A stretch of 64,000 nucleotides of DNA from Agrocybe praecox (taxonomy: Eukaryota; Basidiomycota; Agaricomycetes; Agaricales; Agrocybaceae), in NCBI GenBank assembly GCA_964017145.1, contig OZ024843.1, forward strand, positions 2,223,001-2,287,000, in the 5' to 3' direction. Below the pieces are notes generated by a model. It ran no database searches. It saw nothing but the letters and a program-made list of their open reading frames with translations, and was not told the origin of the DNA. Shown piece after piece: positions 34,701 through 46,800 of this stretch (positions are counted from its first letter, which is position 1; every line of letters begins with the position of its first letter). The translations under genes and the position numbers were made by a program.

Positions 34701-37700
34701 CAGATCGAAGAAACATACGATCTTTATGGCATTCTTGAACCCATCCAAGCACAGGTCCACGACTTCAAGGTCATCTGTGTCCTGTAATGGCGCTGACAAT
34801 CCGGCCAAAAACGGAATCCACGCCACTTCGAACATAGGACGAACATGCACAAAGTGTGATGCACTGAAGAACTGATCTGCGCCTTTAGAGCCTTTACGCT
34901 GTGTTCGCATCATAGTCCTGAAGAGGGCCTAGTACAAAAGAGTGAGTATTTCTCGAACTTGAGATGCGGCGGCCGACGTACCTCTGTTTTGGTAGCCATG
35001 CCGTTTGATTGCATGACATATGCTTCTTTCTGCAAATCCCTACCAACATTGGCTATGGCATTGGCAAAACCTGGACCGGGAGTTGAGATAGTCAGCCCTG
35101 CCTCAACTTCATCCTTCATCCGAATTTCATTGTGAACTATATCGTCGTAAATCTGGGAAAGGAATTCTTCCGGAAGATCTTCATTATTGTTGATTCCGCG
35201 ATTATTCCTCAAAAAATCCTGCTTTGTCATACGCTTTTTGACTTGAGGATTATGTGCGTCTGTGTTTAACAGAATAACAGAATAAGCCAGAACATAAGCG
35301 CATTCTTATCGGAAGCAAGGTCAAGACAGCTATCACATACAGAATGGCATTAAAACATACCAGCACTTGCAAAAGGCGTTTTCGTATTTCCAGCCATATA
35401 CCTTTCTGCAAATTTCAACATGAAGCGATCAATTTTTTGTGATTCTCCAGGCAGACGGAAAGATTGTAAAAATAATCGTAGCGCGTCGACGAAAGCCAAG
35501 TCCCGAAATTCTAGGTGGTCAACAAAAGCGTGCATTATGGCGACATTTTCATCGTCTCTAGTCATTCAAAAATAAAAGATAAAAATAGGTAAAAGCAACG
35601 ATAATTACAAGCAGAGAACATACCCTTCGCCAAGATATTCTCCGATGGTGGTCTTATTCAGACCATCGGTGGTCAACAGGAAAGTAGCTATATCTTGAGG
35701 AGAATTGCTAGGTATGAAACCGGTTTCGAGCAAAAATTGAACTCCCTGCTTGTTTTTAGATGGAAAGGCACGAATGAATAATATGATGTGGACGTACGCG
35801 CTTGGGTTTGAAATTGAATTTCTTGATACCTTCCAGAAGAGTGGTCTTCTTTTGTTTTGCGCTCTCGAATTTTGTAGGATCATCATTAATATCTGGAGTA
35901 GCTTGTCGGAATGTTTCTACACTGCCAGCACCGCTAACTGAGAGCCTCTCTAAATTCGTTTCCGGGGCAATAGAATCTCTTGATTTATCTTCTGTCTGTG
36001 ACCGTGCAGATAAAAGAGGCGCTCCTTCTTCCACTCCCCTGCTTGTCGATGTTCCCCAAGCAACTAACGACCTGAGGACAGCCACGAGACACTCAAGGCC
36101 TTGCCTTCGCAGCTGAGCCTCCGATAACCCCATAATAGAAGTGTCCATGGTTCCTGGAACTGAGAGCCCACTGACATTCCACGATACTTGGTTATTATGT
36201 TGGTTTTTAGGAGTAGGGCTCAGAGCAGGACTGGGAGGTTCAGAGGCACGTTGCTGAGGGCCAGAGGAAGTCAAAGTCCCAAATTTCGATATGATGTTCA
36301 TGAGGCTAGAGGGAAAATGAGGAACTGTTAATTTAGCAGGACTATGTACGCGCACTGTTCATATATGTTGTCGGCTGCTTCACTGTCACAATCGTAGTTG
36401 AGATAGAGCTCGACGAGTGCTTGTGGATCTTGGCAAAGTCGGGACATCATCCCTAAGATGACCGCCTTCTGCTTGAGGGTAGACGTCCGCATTTCCAGGA
36501 TCGGGATGAATATTTCGTGTAGTAAGACTTCAATTTCTTTCTACGAGATATGAGTTCTCAACATCTTGATAGAAATACGGGATCACGTACTTTTAGCTTT
36601 GTCCTCATCCCTGCAAGGACACGCCAAAATATTTCGACGCTGATTTCAAATACCTGAGGCACAGAACTTACAGCGTTCCTACTCAAACAAAGACAAAGGT
36701 ACTGGTTAATTGCCTGCACAAAGGTTGTGGCCTCGTTGGTAGAGCTAGAATATATTATGGCAGTAGGGTCAACGAAAAGAGGCATGTGAGAATTGAGCAC
36801 CGTCAATACAAGTTGTAACGACAGCAGCCTAGAACGCATTCCGTGTGATTTCAGATCTCGTTCACTGATGTTGAGATACAAATATCAGCCGCGAACAATT
36901 CGAGAGAATGGCGACCAACCTTTCTGTGTTGAGCTGCTTCATAGTTAATTTACACAAAGCCCTGAACACCAGAAAAGCATCTTTGACAAATAGGTCATCA
37001 AGAGTAAGTAGATGTGAGCCGTGGTGAGTCTCTGGTAGAGCATCCAGGGGATTGGTATTCTCGAAACTCTGCCTATGACGCAATTCAAATAAGCCTCGAA
37101 AATTGGAAATAAGAAATATGCATACAACGTTAGAGCAGGCTTCTCAGAACGATTTCCGGTATTCTCTTCTGATTGCACTCCATCATCCGCTTGCTTTTCA
37201 TCCTCCTGTAATGATTTGTCTACGTGCCCATTGAAATTGGAGTTTGTTTCACCTTCGGGTGCAGGTGAAGTAAATGATTCTCTGTTAGATGACAATTGGC
37301 CTTCCATATCCATTTGACTAGCATTTTCTAATTTTCCTCGTCTACACCTTGAAAAAACGTGATGCACCATTTGGGTCAGTCCACCTTGAGCGACCATTTG
37401 GTTCACCGGATCGGTGCTGAGTAGAAAAATGTTGTAGACAGTTCTGACAGCTTTTAGGAGAGACGAGTGGTGGACAAGAATCGTTGGGGACAAAACCAAA
37501 GAAAGTAAAGCCTTTACGATTTGAAGCGACACGGCGTCCGGGGTGGTCTCGGTGTGGCATGAAGTGATCGTATGCGCAACAAGATCTACAAGAGATGGTT
37601 GTGGTATCGAAGACTGTGAAGCTGCAGCGCTTGGTCGACCAGCCGGCTGTGGTGAAGGAGGGGGTGAAGGTAGGGAATACGAAGCCCCATGTTCATCCTC

Positions 37701-38414
37701 GGCGAAGAATGAATATGATATAAGCTTGGAAATACAATCCAAACTTGCAATCATTAGTTTCTCATTTCGAGTTTCACAAGCAAGGCGTAAGGGTTCAAAG
37801 ATTTCTCGTGGCCTATCACCTCCCTGGTTCGATCTAATCAATTCTAATGCTCGTTGCGTGCTTTCGCGAAGTGGTGTCGATCGGCGCGCCTCTTTCGAAG
37901 ATGCTATCGTTTCCAGCGCGCTGGTAATAAGAACCATGGATACATTGTGCCCCTTTGAAATCGTCATCGACCGTTTGTGAGCGTTGGCAGAGGCACCACT
38001 AGCTATGGATAATGACGGTGACTGGGCACGCGTAACTGGTCGGGAATTGACCTGGGTCTCGATAGTATTGGATTCTAAAGATCCTTTTCCATGACTAGCA
38101 TTATCTTCTATTCGTCCTTTTGCCTTCGGGGGTGTCGGAGGAGCTGGCTGGACGCTAGTGTCGTGTTCTGCTTGCCCGTTACTATGTGAGCCCTCTTGTG
38201 GTGGAGGACTTGTTGCGTCCTCAGTTGGAACGCTCATTGCAGGTTCCTCCAGGATTTCCTCTTGTTCATGTTTCTCGATAACGTCGTCTTGCTCGTCAGT
38301 TGGACTTTCAATTAGTTGGAGGCTGTCCAAAGGTTGCTGTATAGTCGTACTGGAAACAGCGCTAAACTCGGACTGCGGAAGAGAGTCGGCCTGCGATGAC
38401 TGAGCGCTTTCCAT
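31771..38414 (-). CDS. sec7: Sec7/BIG-type Arf guanine nucleotide exchange factor
   Basis: A large trans-Golgi exchange factor that loads Arf1 with GTP. From ATG 38414 the first about 170 residues are acidic and disordered. The DCB/HUS regulatory region follows (for example [20 protein letters not shown]). The Sec7 domain is at about 35240-35760: [38 protein letters not shown], the [12 protein letters not shown] loop whose Glu is the catalytic finger, and [22 protein letters not shown]1-4 helical repeats run to the end, including [19 protein letters not shown]. The last exon begins at about 31925 and stops after VKRIVDIES. Some 1800 residues, with many introns. The family length and domain order are complete. 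Confidence 0.95.
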
Positions 38415-38929
38415 CCAGTTAATGCGAAGGGATGGACCTTGATTAGCACGAGGAGAGTAAGATGCTGATTATAACGAGCTAAGGTGCTCACTTATTGAAG
38501 TACAAGCTGCCGCGTCTGTTATGAAGCGAAGCCATATATGTCCCTAAATCCCTTATATAATGGACTGAAATCATACAAAATAAAGTTTGCCCGAAACTAT
38601 TTAAATTTTTACCCGTTCTTTCCTTCATTTGGTAACACTTTTTTTTACAACTGGGAACACGGTGGGAACATTGAACTTGGGCATAAATCTCATTCAACCG
38701 CACCCTGAATGAGCGCTTGTAAGTCAATGAAGAGTTTTATAAATTTCAAGATATTCATGTCTGCGTAAGAACTTTTTTTTTATCTGCAAGTTTTGTATGT
38801 AACTCCCGCTCAATCTTCGATTACTATGTTGAAAACGACCTGGAATATATTAAAACCGATTATGCTTTGACCAAAGGATTGAGAGACTGTCCAGGAAAAA
38901 TCATTAGTGAATGCGCTAGAATATAGATC
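38415..38929. other. spacer with Sec7 5' region and carrier 3' region
   Basis: AT-rich with poly-T runs near 38640 and 38775. A 79-codon minus-strand frame (38488-38727) has low complexity and no recognisable relatives, so it was not called. No RNA gene is evident. Confidence 0.5.
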
Positions 38930-40283
38930 CTAATGTGAGATGCTACTGACAGCTTTTGTGATTTCAAAAATTCTGCGTTGACCAGCGAATAAAATTGCGG
39001 CAGTAAGCACGCTCTGAACAATTTTACTTCCTATACCTTTATAAAGACCTTCTAGTCCCTCTTCTTTGACAATGGTAAGGAGACCATCGAGCGAAGATTT
39101 GTATTTGAGCGCATTTGCGGACCCAGCTTGAAGACGACTCTTGACCACACTTTTGCAGGAAGTCAGACCTCTTGGAATCGCCGAGAAGTCGCGAAGAGCT
39201 TACATGTATGGGTATGTGAGTGTGGTAGCAACTGAAAGAAATCAGGACCCGGATTATTATCGAGTGGTTTAATGGTCAATTTACCTAATTTAGAGAGTGC
39301 CCCAAGCAAAAAGAAATCTATGTCTGTCAACGTTGCAACAGCGGTCGCAGCTCCAGCCGCACGAAGTTTACTTGTGCGCCTTGATATTAGGAAGTTTTTT
39401 AACTGTTCAAATGCGGTATATTGAATAATAGGGTTAATGACCAGAACCAGCGCAGGGCCAATGCCTCTCCAAAAAGCTCTGGATGTTCGGTGAAGGAGAC
39501 AAGCCATCAGAAAGTGGCCACCATCACTACTACCTAGGGGGGGTGACACTTACCCAATCCCATCTTTTGCCAAGATGCTCTGCACGGTTTCAAAAAACCC
39601 GAGCTTTTTCTTCGTCACAACCTGATTATCCGTTCCCATTGTTTGAACGGCCTGGGAGGTTTGAACTACCCAAATTGGGTTGCTGATTATAGTTGTCGCA
39701 GAGCCTGCGTACAGAAGTCGATACTTGAAAGGCTGATTGCATGCATGCATAGATCGTACCAGCAATTAAACCCGTCAGCATAGACTCCGGCGTGCTCAGG
39801 GCTTTATTCGTGCCCAATCTCGAGCGAAGAATTGCTTCCCTCGACCGTTCATAGAAATAGTAATAGACACTGTCCACAAAACATCAGAACAAGTTAGTCA
39901 CTATGATAAGCTGTGGTTGATTCAAGCACACACCCATTGGTGACAGCAATTCCTAGTAGACTGGAGCTTAAGCCACTGTAGAGACCCAAGGCACCTTCGC
40001 GTTTGATTATATCCAGAATCGCCTGATATGTAGACTGGATAACATTGCGGGGTTCAACAGACACTGCCCGAGTGGTGAAGGCAAGTATAAATTACCTTCT
40101 GTTCCTTCTTCGTTTCTACAGCAGCACGAGTCGAAAGGAATATCAAAGGACTATTGGTGGAAATGTCAGCTATGCATTGGGATCTAAATGTCGACTGGGG
40201 AGCCAACTAACTCACTAAGTTGCTGACATCGCAACGATGCCTCCAGCAGCACCTGCAATTGCATGAATAGTGGAATCGCTCAT
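38930..40283 (-). CDS. peroxisomal mitochondrial-carrier-family protein, PMP47/Ant1 (SLC25A17) type
   Basis: A six-helix carrier of the peroxisomal membrane; relatives exchange ATP/AMP, CoA or NAD. ATG 40283 starts MSDSTIHAIAGAAGGIVAMS, and after an intron the motif YPLIFLSTRAAVETKKEQK completes the first PxD/E-type signature. Repeat 2 has ATTIISNPIWVVQTSQA, and repeat 3 reads TYPYIVVKSRLQAG. EGLEGLYKGIGSKIVQSV and AFWRGIGPALVLVINPIIQY are the GxxxFYxG-like matrix loops. NPIW with Trp and the first-repeat LSTRA are typical of PMP47 rather than of mitochondrial ADP/ATP carriers. No presequence is needed. About 330 residues, four or five introns. The substrate is inferred from family only. Confidence 0.87.
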
Positions 40284-40631
40284 TCTGAAAACTTATTGAG
40301 GATGCAGGGATGAATGAAAGGTATTGATAAAATGAATTGCTACCAGGAGTCGAGCTGACTTTATGACATGCTTAAATTCGGGAACCATCCCAACTAGTAC
40401 CGGGAATCGGAGCTTTCAACCGTCATGACATCGAGCATTCCGTCCTCGTGTGTAATCACATGTCAACATTGTCACCGGCGGTCATTCCTACTCCGCTTCA
40501 AGTTAGTAGTAAACGTTAAACGCCCAAGTGATGTCAAGTACAAGTCAAGTATTATGATTAAAATCGTATGTGTTACAACATGGTCATAGGGAATACAGCC
40601 ATTTGAAGTTATCAAGAATAACTGACTAATG
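40284..40631. other. spacer between two same-strand genes
   Basis: It carries the promoter of the PMP47-type gene and the terminator of the E2-like gene. TCAAGTCAAG-type short repeats occur near 40530-40550 (GATGTCAAGTACAAGTCAAG). Nothing else stands out. Confidence 0.5.
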
Positions 40632-43600
40632 CTACAGCTTCTTCAATATTTTCTTCAACTCTTCAATATCTTTCGCAAACCCATTCGTACTTCCGGTACT
40701 GTCTGTTTTGGTTGAACCAACTGTAGAGTAAGCTGCTCCATCCCCTGCGGTCGGTCTTCCGTCATCAACCTTTAGCCAGGCGTCTAATTGAGCTGAAATC
40801 GATTTAGCTTTCAGGCGGAAGTGCGTTCGGATGATGTCAGCGAACGGTTCTGGAGGGTTTTTCAAGTTCCCGAGCATCTAAACGGGGTCATTCTCGATAT
40901 ACTCCTTCTGCTTCATAATGTTACTTACCGCTGTCTTTACTACCATTCGACGTATGTTGGCCGAATCTATCACAATAATAAGCCATGAGTCGTGATAACA
41001 GTTCACTATATGATATGTGCATACATGCTTGAGATTGAGGAGTCCCACCGCTCTGAGCCCAACCAGGTTCATTCAGATACGGCTCGTCGCATAGGATCAT
41101 GGATTGAATGGATATTAAAACCTATTGTTGTGAGTCAGCAATTATCCATAGCGCTCGATATGTAGGAACCAACTTGGAGTAATGTAGACTTCCCAGAGAC
41201 CCAACCAGGGCCCGACCAGGTACCAAGTAAAGATAGACAAACTTTGCCATCCTGTTCCAAAGTCAGCGAGTAATCAGCGGGAGAACAAAGGGAAACGCAC
41301 CGCGTAGAGATTGGGATTAAATCGAAACTTGCCGCCGTTGGTCTTTGTCAAAAAGAGTAAACTGCGATTGGACATATGAAATTATAACGCACGTACTCAC
41401 GGTCATATATTTCACACTTGGAGGAGACTGGTTATAGCTTGGGCCCAAGAAAATATCAAATAAGAAGCTTAAGTGTATCAATTATATCAAGAGATGAAAA
41501 CTTCGCAAAGAGTGTGCGAAAGAGCCTACCATCCGTTGTGATATCTACAAATATGATAGCAAATCAAGTTAATATTGCTCCATGGCAAAATATAAATCGT
41601 CTCACGGTGTCCCTTCAGGTCCGGTGATTAGCGCCTTAATAACATCCACTCGGGTTTCATCTACCCTCAAAAAGATAGAAGAGCCCCATGCAACGGGGAG
41701 ATTGGTTGTCAAGATCGCAAGCTATTGAAAAGAAAAATTTCAGGCAAAAAGAGCGCGTCGTTGATTTGTCAACTTACTTCTTTTGCAATGGCCAATGACC
41801 GCTTGGGTATATCAGAGTTTGCGAGCATACGAGCTTCATTATCGTAAAAGAATTTGTAGTGGGGAGTCAGGTCTGTCTCATCGTCCCCTCCAACCGGAGG
41901 AACAGACAAGTCACAATATTCAAATCTAACTCGGGTAGCCCAATCGATATATGTCCGTCTGATCGTTTCGTCAGAAGCATTGGCTTCTACACGAAAGTGT
42001 AATGGAGTAGAGGCCGACGATATTTGTGGCAGCGATGCATGAAGACGATTAACGAATGCATCGCCTTTGGTGTCGCGTAAGGAGCGGTCGATAGCATTGA
42101 CTGTAGCAAGTATACGGCGACAAAAGCGAAGAAGTTTTAGATTATCGTCAGAGATTATCATACTCGCTTCATCCCCCGTTTTGCTCTTTGTGTCAACTGT
42201 CATGCGTTTCTGCTCTTCTGTCAGTTCCTCTGAGACGTTTTCGGTAACCTTGTTTCCTTCCAGTCCTTTTATAGCTGCCTGCGCTTGAATTGCGATGCCC
42301 TCAAGGAGCTCCCTGGGTCCAGAGCTTCCTTCATAGATAATCGTGCGTTCACGGATCGCATTATTCTTTGCAACAAGAGATTTTACAGAGGCGATCACCA
42401 TGATAGGCATAGCCATCATGCTTGCCAGGGCTTCATGATTTGAGATGGTCTATAAAATAAATCAACTCTGTGAGAATTAATAATAAAAAAGTAGTGATTG
42501 CGAAATACCTCAAGCCATTCCAATAATTCAAAATAAAGAATTGATCGGTCTGACATATCTGCAAGTGAATCATTTCGAAGAAGGCTGCTGCAAATATGGT
42601 TGAACCGCCTTCGAAGATGAGCTAGTGCGGTTGGATGGACAAGATAGTCACTTGTTCGCCCTCCTCCTTCACGATTTAAATTGGGCAAGAATACGCGAAT
42701 TGCTTCGAGAAGTTTCCCCATTTTCTCGTCCTTATCTCGTTGGGCGGCCAAAGCTTTCAACTGTCCCGTAGTCTGGCAAGAAAATACTGGTGTGAACTCT
42801 ATCACGACACTGATTGTGTAAAACATACGTCTTCCGTTATGTCTCCATCATATCCTGTGCCGCCTTTGCCCTTTTTTCCCTTCACGTTTGCGTAATATGG
42901 CAAATCTTCGTCATCTCCGTCATGTATAACAAGGGTATCAGTTTTCCTGCGTTTGCTATTCCTTATCAGAGAATCCGGCATGTCGAGTTGCTCCTGATTC
43001 TGTTCATTAAACAGTTGTTCAAGGAGGGTCAGCCCGACGCCCAGAATGACCCCTTGAAGATTTGAACAATGAAACAAAGGATCATCCCTCGTTGAGGCAT
43101 GCTTTTCATGATCGATTGACACAGGTTCTCCACATGCTAAACACACTTTCGAATGGCATCTGGGGCAAATCTTTGTGACTCTACTTCGAAGTCGATCAAT
43201 GTATGTGGAGAATTCCGACTTGAAGAAGAAGAAAAAGTCAGGCTTATCGAGGATTAAATTGAGTATACAACTCACATGCAACGCGAAGAAATCTCCTTGC
43301 GAGCGAGGGATTGATGCACCACACTCTTGAGGGCAATCAGTGGTCGGCAATCTAAGAAGAGAATACAAGCTGAACAGATGACTCTGCTCCCCTCCTTCTG
43401 GACAGCCTTTCATCCATTGTCCTTGTGTCAACAAAGGAACACTTTCATTGGTTTCCGGGATAACGATGGTCTCAGGATATTCATCGATTTCAATAACTTC
43501 CTCTCTACGATCTTTAGAAAAGAATATACCTGCGCGATTCTTGGTTCAGTCACTGGTCCAACAAACTTGAGAAATTACTTACCAGAATAGGGATCTACAT

Positions 43601-44097
43601 TAGCATTCCCTGTACTAGAATTGCCGGATATACCAGGCATTCCATCATCGGAATCATAATCGGCGAATACTGGATTTTAATGTCAAGACTGGTGAAAGAA
43701 AAAAAGTTTCTTCTTTAAATACCATCGTCGTCTTCGTCTTCATCACCATCGACCTCTTCCTCAGCTGATTGCATATCATTATCATCGTCAATAGGCGTCT
43801 AAAGTTTAGTCAATGAAGACAAATTTGAAATATATAATATCTGAAACCTACGGCTAGCCCTGATGTTTTGCTATCTGTTGCTCCAGAAGACATCTCTACA
43901 TCTTCATCTTTAACGTGATCGAATTTCCCTTCAAAAAATTGTTCCGCCGCTTGCATAACGTCTTTATACTGTTTCAAAGCGGCGCGCGCCTGAGCCATTG
44001 TGGCTCCCTGGAAAGAACATTTTGAATCACTGTATGCCCCCGATAGAATATACTGACACACCATCTCAACCAGCTGCAGAACTTCAGTCTCAGACAT
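40632..44097 (-). CDS. large E2 ubiquitin-conjugating protein (BIRC6/UBE2O-like UBC core) with Cys/His-rich module
   Basis: Read from ATG 44097 (MSETEVLQLVEMVC), about 900 residues. Region 1 is helical and then acidic (DGDEDEDDD). Region 2, near 43090-43330, has CPQECGAS and then ICPRCHSKVCLACGEP with DHEKH and FHC, arranged like a zinc-binding IBR. Region 3 is helical. The C-terminal UBC core has [59 protein letters not shown] in pieces across introns, and WSGPGWV; the Cys of KVCLSLLGTW is the catalytic Cys. QSMILCDEPYLNEPGW is specific to BIRC6/UBE2O-type E2s. It would accept ubiquitin from E1 and may act without a separate E3, as those giants do; that is inference. One 57 bp intron (43219-43275) lacks an in-frame stop. 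Confidence 0.82.
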
Positions 44098-44606
44098 GAA
44101 AGCTCGTGAACGATAAAATGGATAGTAATTTGGGGCACGGTCGTTTCTTCAACCAGATGTTCAGGCTCGGGTTGAATATGGGAGGATGCAGGTTTAAATA
44201 TCATTAAAGCAGTAGCATTTCTAATTTAGTGATGGTTACGTAACCTATAGAAAGACCAGGAACCTTAGGGTGCCAGTGCAGTTGGAATATTTAGGGTGCT
44301 ATATGGTTCTTGATATATAACCCAGGTATGTATATAGGTATAGCTGCACAACAGACGACAGTGTAAATACAAATATGAAAAGGGAATGTTGTCGAATAAC
44401 AGTGATAAAGATAAGCAAAGAAACCAGGACCCCAGGGTCAAAACTGGGAAAGGCATATGGGAAACTAGAAACCAGAAACCAATGAAAAAAAAGGATCAAC
44501 ACAAGAACTTGTCCGAATGCCTCAAAGATATTATCGTAATGCTTTAAAATTACACGAACGGGACAATGCTTATGTCCAACGTCGAAGATAGGATAATTGC
44601 ACGCTT
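44098..44606. other. spacer between Opy2 stop and E2-like start
   Basis: AT-rich, with a TATATAACCC and TGTATATAGG stretch near 44315-44340. Short frames here are low in complexity and Phe/Leu-rich because of poly-pyrimidine runs. No gene was recognised. Confidence 0.5.
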
Positions 44607-46595
44607 TTATTTCTTCGGAAGCTGGTTATTGCCACGATCGAAACCAAGTGGGTAGGACGATAAATCACTTGTGAGGGCAAGAGTGTCAAGACTAGCTCGT
44701 TGACGGTTGAATGTAGGAGGACGTGATTGTCCGTTGTCATTTATGGGTTCAGATTCTATCTGGAATGGGAAAGAACCCAGACCGGTGGAACTAGTTGAAA
44801 GTTGCGATCCAGTGGAAAGACCCAAAGTACGCCTGTTGGGAGGGGCAGGAAGCAAGTCGCCCTGATCATCATCTTGTGGATTAAAAGAGCTCTTAGTGGG
44901 GTCAGCACTGAATGATTGATGGCTCAGTGGTGAAGGAGGGGCAACAACAAATGTGTGTTGATGCAAAGGAGAGCTCGAGTTGGTAAATGATTGTTGTGCG
45001 AGTGGTGATACGGGCGGCGATCTAATGGGCCGATCTGAAATTGGAGAAGGAGGCACGAATGGAAATGACTCCAGAATCGAATCTGCTCGGGTTGAAGTCG
45101 CCGAAAGAACGGAAGAGCCAGAAATCCGCCTGCGATCGAGGCCTTGAGCTTGAGCCTGAGCGTGGGCGTGGGCAAGCGCACGCTGTTGTTGTTCTTGAAG
45201 AGTTCCCGGCCCCCCTGGAGGTGTGACTAATCGTCCCATGGTAGTCCGATATGAATTTGCACTTCCAGGGCTTTTCAATCCCACATTAACGCGCGTAGCG
45301 CTGGCAATATCGACGACGGATCCCGCTTGTGTACTCATGCTAGAGGGACGGCTTGCATCAACAGTACGTGACCAGGGGAGACTTGGTACGTCGGTAAGCC
45401 AGTTTGAATCTGCACCTAGAGGAGGTAGAGCAGAGAGACGTCCGAAGGTTGTTGTCCCTGTTGGGGATGGAGACACTGCATAACTAGCGTGTGTCGACAT
45501 ATTCTCGTCACTGAAAGGATCGCCATCGTCTTGCTGCGTTTCATCTGCTTCTTGAAGCATGTCTCCTGGGCCGAAAGATGTAGAGGCGAGAGGCGATTTA
45601 GTAACTGGTCTGGTATATGCTGGTAGTTTCAGACTGTCTGATGAACCAGAGTTCAGTGATCCTGCACTGATGACCTCGGCTTTGACAACACCAAGAACTT
45701 GTCGAACATTGCCCTTGGAGGAAGTCATAATCATAGGCGCTTCGTTCAAGAAATCACTGGAGTAGCTAGCGCTAGACATGTAAGAGTTCCGCGATATACC
45801 AGACACGCCGGAGCGCGTAGATTGACTATATCCGGTTTTCGTACGAAGGTTATCATGGGATACATTGACGTGGTCAAGATTAAGGTTTAACTCCGGGGAA
45901 CGGGGTGGACGAACGGGCTGAGATGAAGTAGTTGATGGAACGCTATGAGTGTCGGAGCGTGTAGTCGAGAGACGATTAGCATCTGCCGGGACATATGCTA
46001 TTGGTATGACATTGGTGCCTTCTGTACCGGTAGTTTGAATTGAATTGTTATCATCGAAAGGATTAGGGTGTGGAGGAGGTCGGGACGTAGAGGCGACAGA
46101 GTGAGGGTCCAGGTCGATTGTAGTGTTGGATGATGTCGAATAAACTCTGATCGTGTTCAACTCGGAGGGAGGCTTCTCCATAGGGTCAGGTCGGTTCAGC
46201 ACTGTTTCAGCCGGCGCAGGCACGTCCTGCTTTATATCACGAGTGCTGGAACGAGCCATTTGTCGAATGCTTTGTCTGCGATATCTGAGGTAGATTGCTG
46301 CAACAAGGGCAAGGAAAATGATGGCGCCAACAACAGCACCTGCGAGCGCGCCTTTGCTGACCCCTCCCTTACTCCCTGAGCTGTTGGAACTGGATGGAAC
46401 ACATTGATTCGCAGGGCATGATGCGCATTGGCTGGGTAGAAAGTCAGGTCAAAAAGGAACGTAATAAGATAATAAACTGTAGACTAACAGACTAGTTCTG
46501 ACGCAAATTTCATTTGCTGCGCAGGCACAAGGGGGAGGTTCTGAGCATTGGGCAGGATCTACACACGCACGCAGAAAGAGGCCGTTTGGAGTCAT
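44607..46595 (-). CDS. opy2: Opy2-like single-pass membrane anchor
   Basis: Opy2 anchors Ste50-Ste11 at the plasma membrane in the HOG osmosensing pathway. Two exons, 46489-46595 and 44607-46431, give 643 residues. The short outside part is Cys rich (CVDPAQCSEPPPCACAANEICV, read in pieces, then CASCPANQC), the Opy2 N-terminal domain pattern. A Ser/Gly linker leads to one membrane helix, ALAGAVVGAIIFLALVAAIY, and a basic stop-transfer RYRRQS. The cytosolic 540 residues are Ser/Thr/Pro rich and probably disordered, with PPRSP and PPSPIS stretches that could be kinase or SH3 sites. As in Opy2, there is no cleaved signal peptide. Sequence outside the N-domain and helix is not conserved, so pathway membership rests on the small domain. 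Confidence 0.75.
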
Positions 46596-46800
46596 TTGTT
46601 TTAACAAAAAAAAGAGTGGAAAGGTTTGAGAGGTTGGGTAGTGGGGAGGGTGAGAAAGAGGACGGTAACGAATGCTAATTTATGAGTGGCAATGCTGTAC
46701 CAGTGACTGTTTCGATGGGGTCGTGGGAAATCAGGCAGCGAGGCAGGCACCATATGGTCCCGAGTCTGGGCGCTGCTCGAAAGTCTCCCTTTCACTAATC

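Noticed and set aside
37543..37980. 145-codon plus-strand frame
   Set aside because: It is antisense to the Sec7 N-terminal region, Cys/Arg-rich without a domain.
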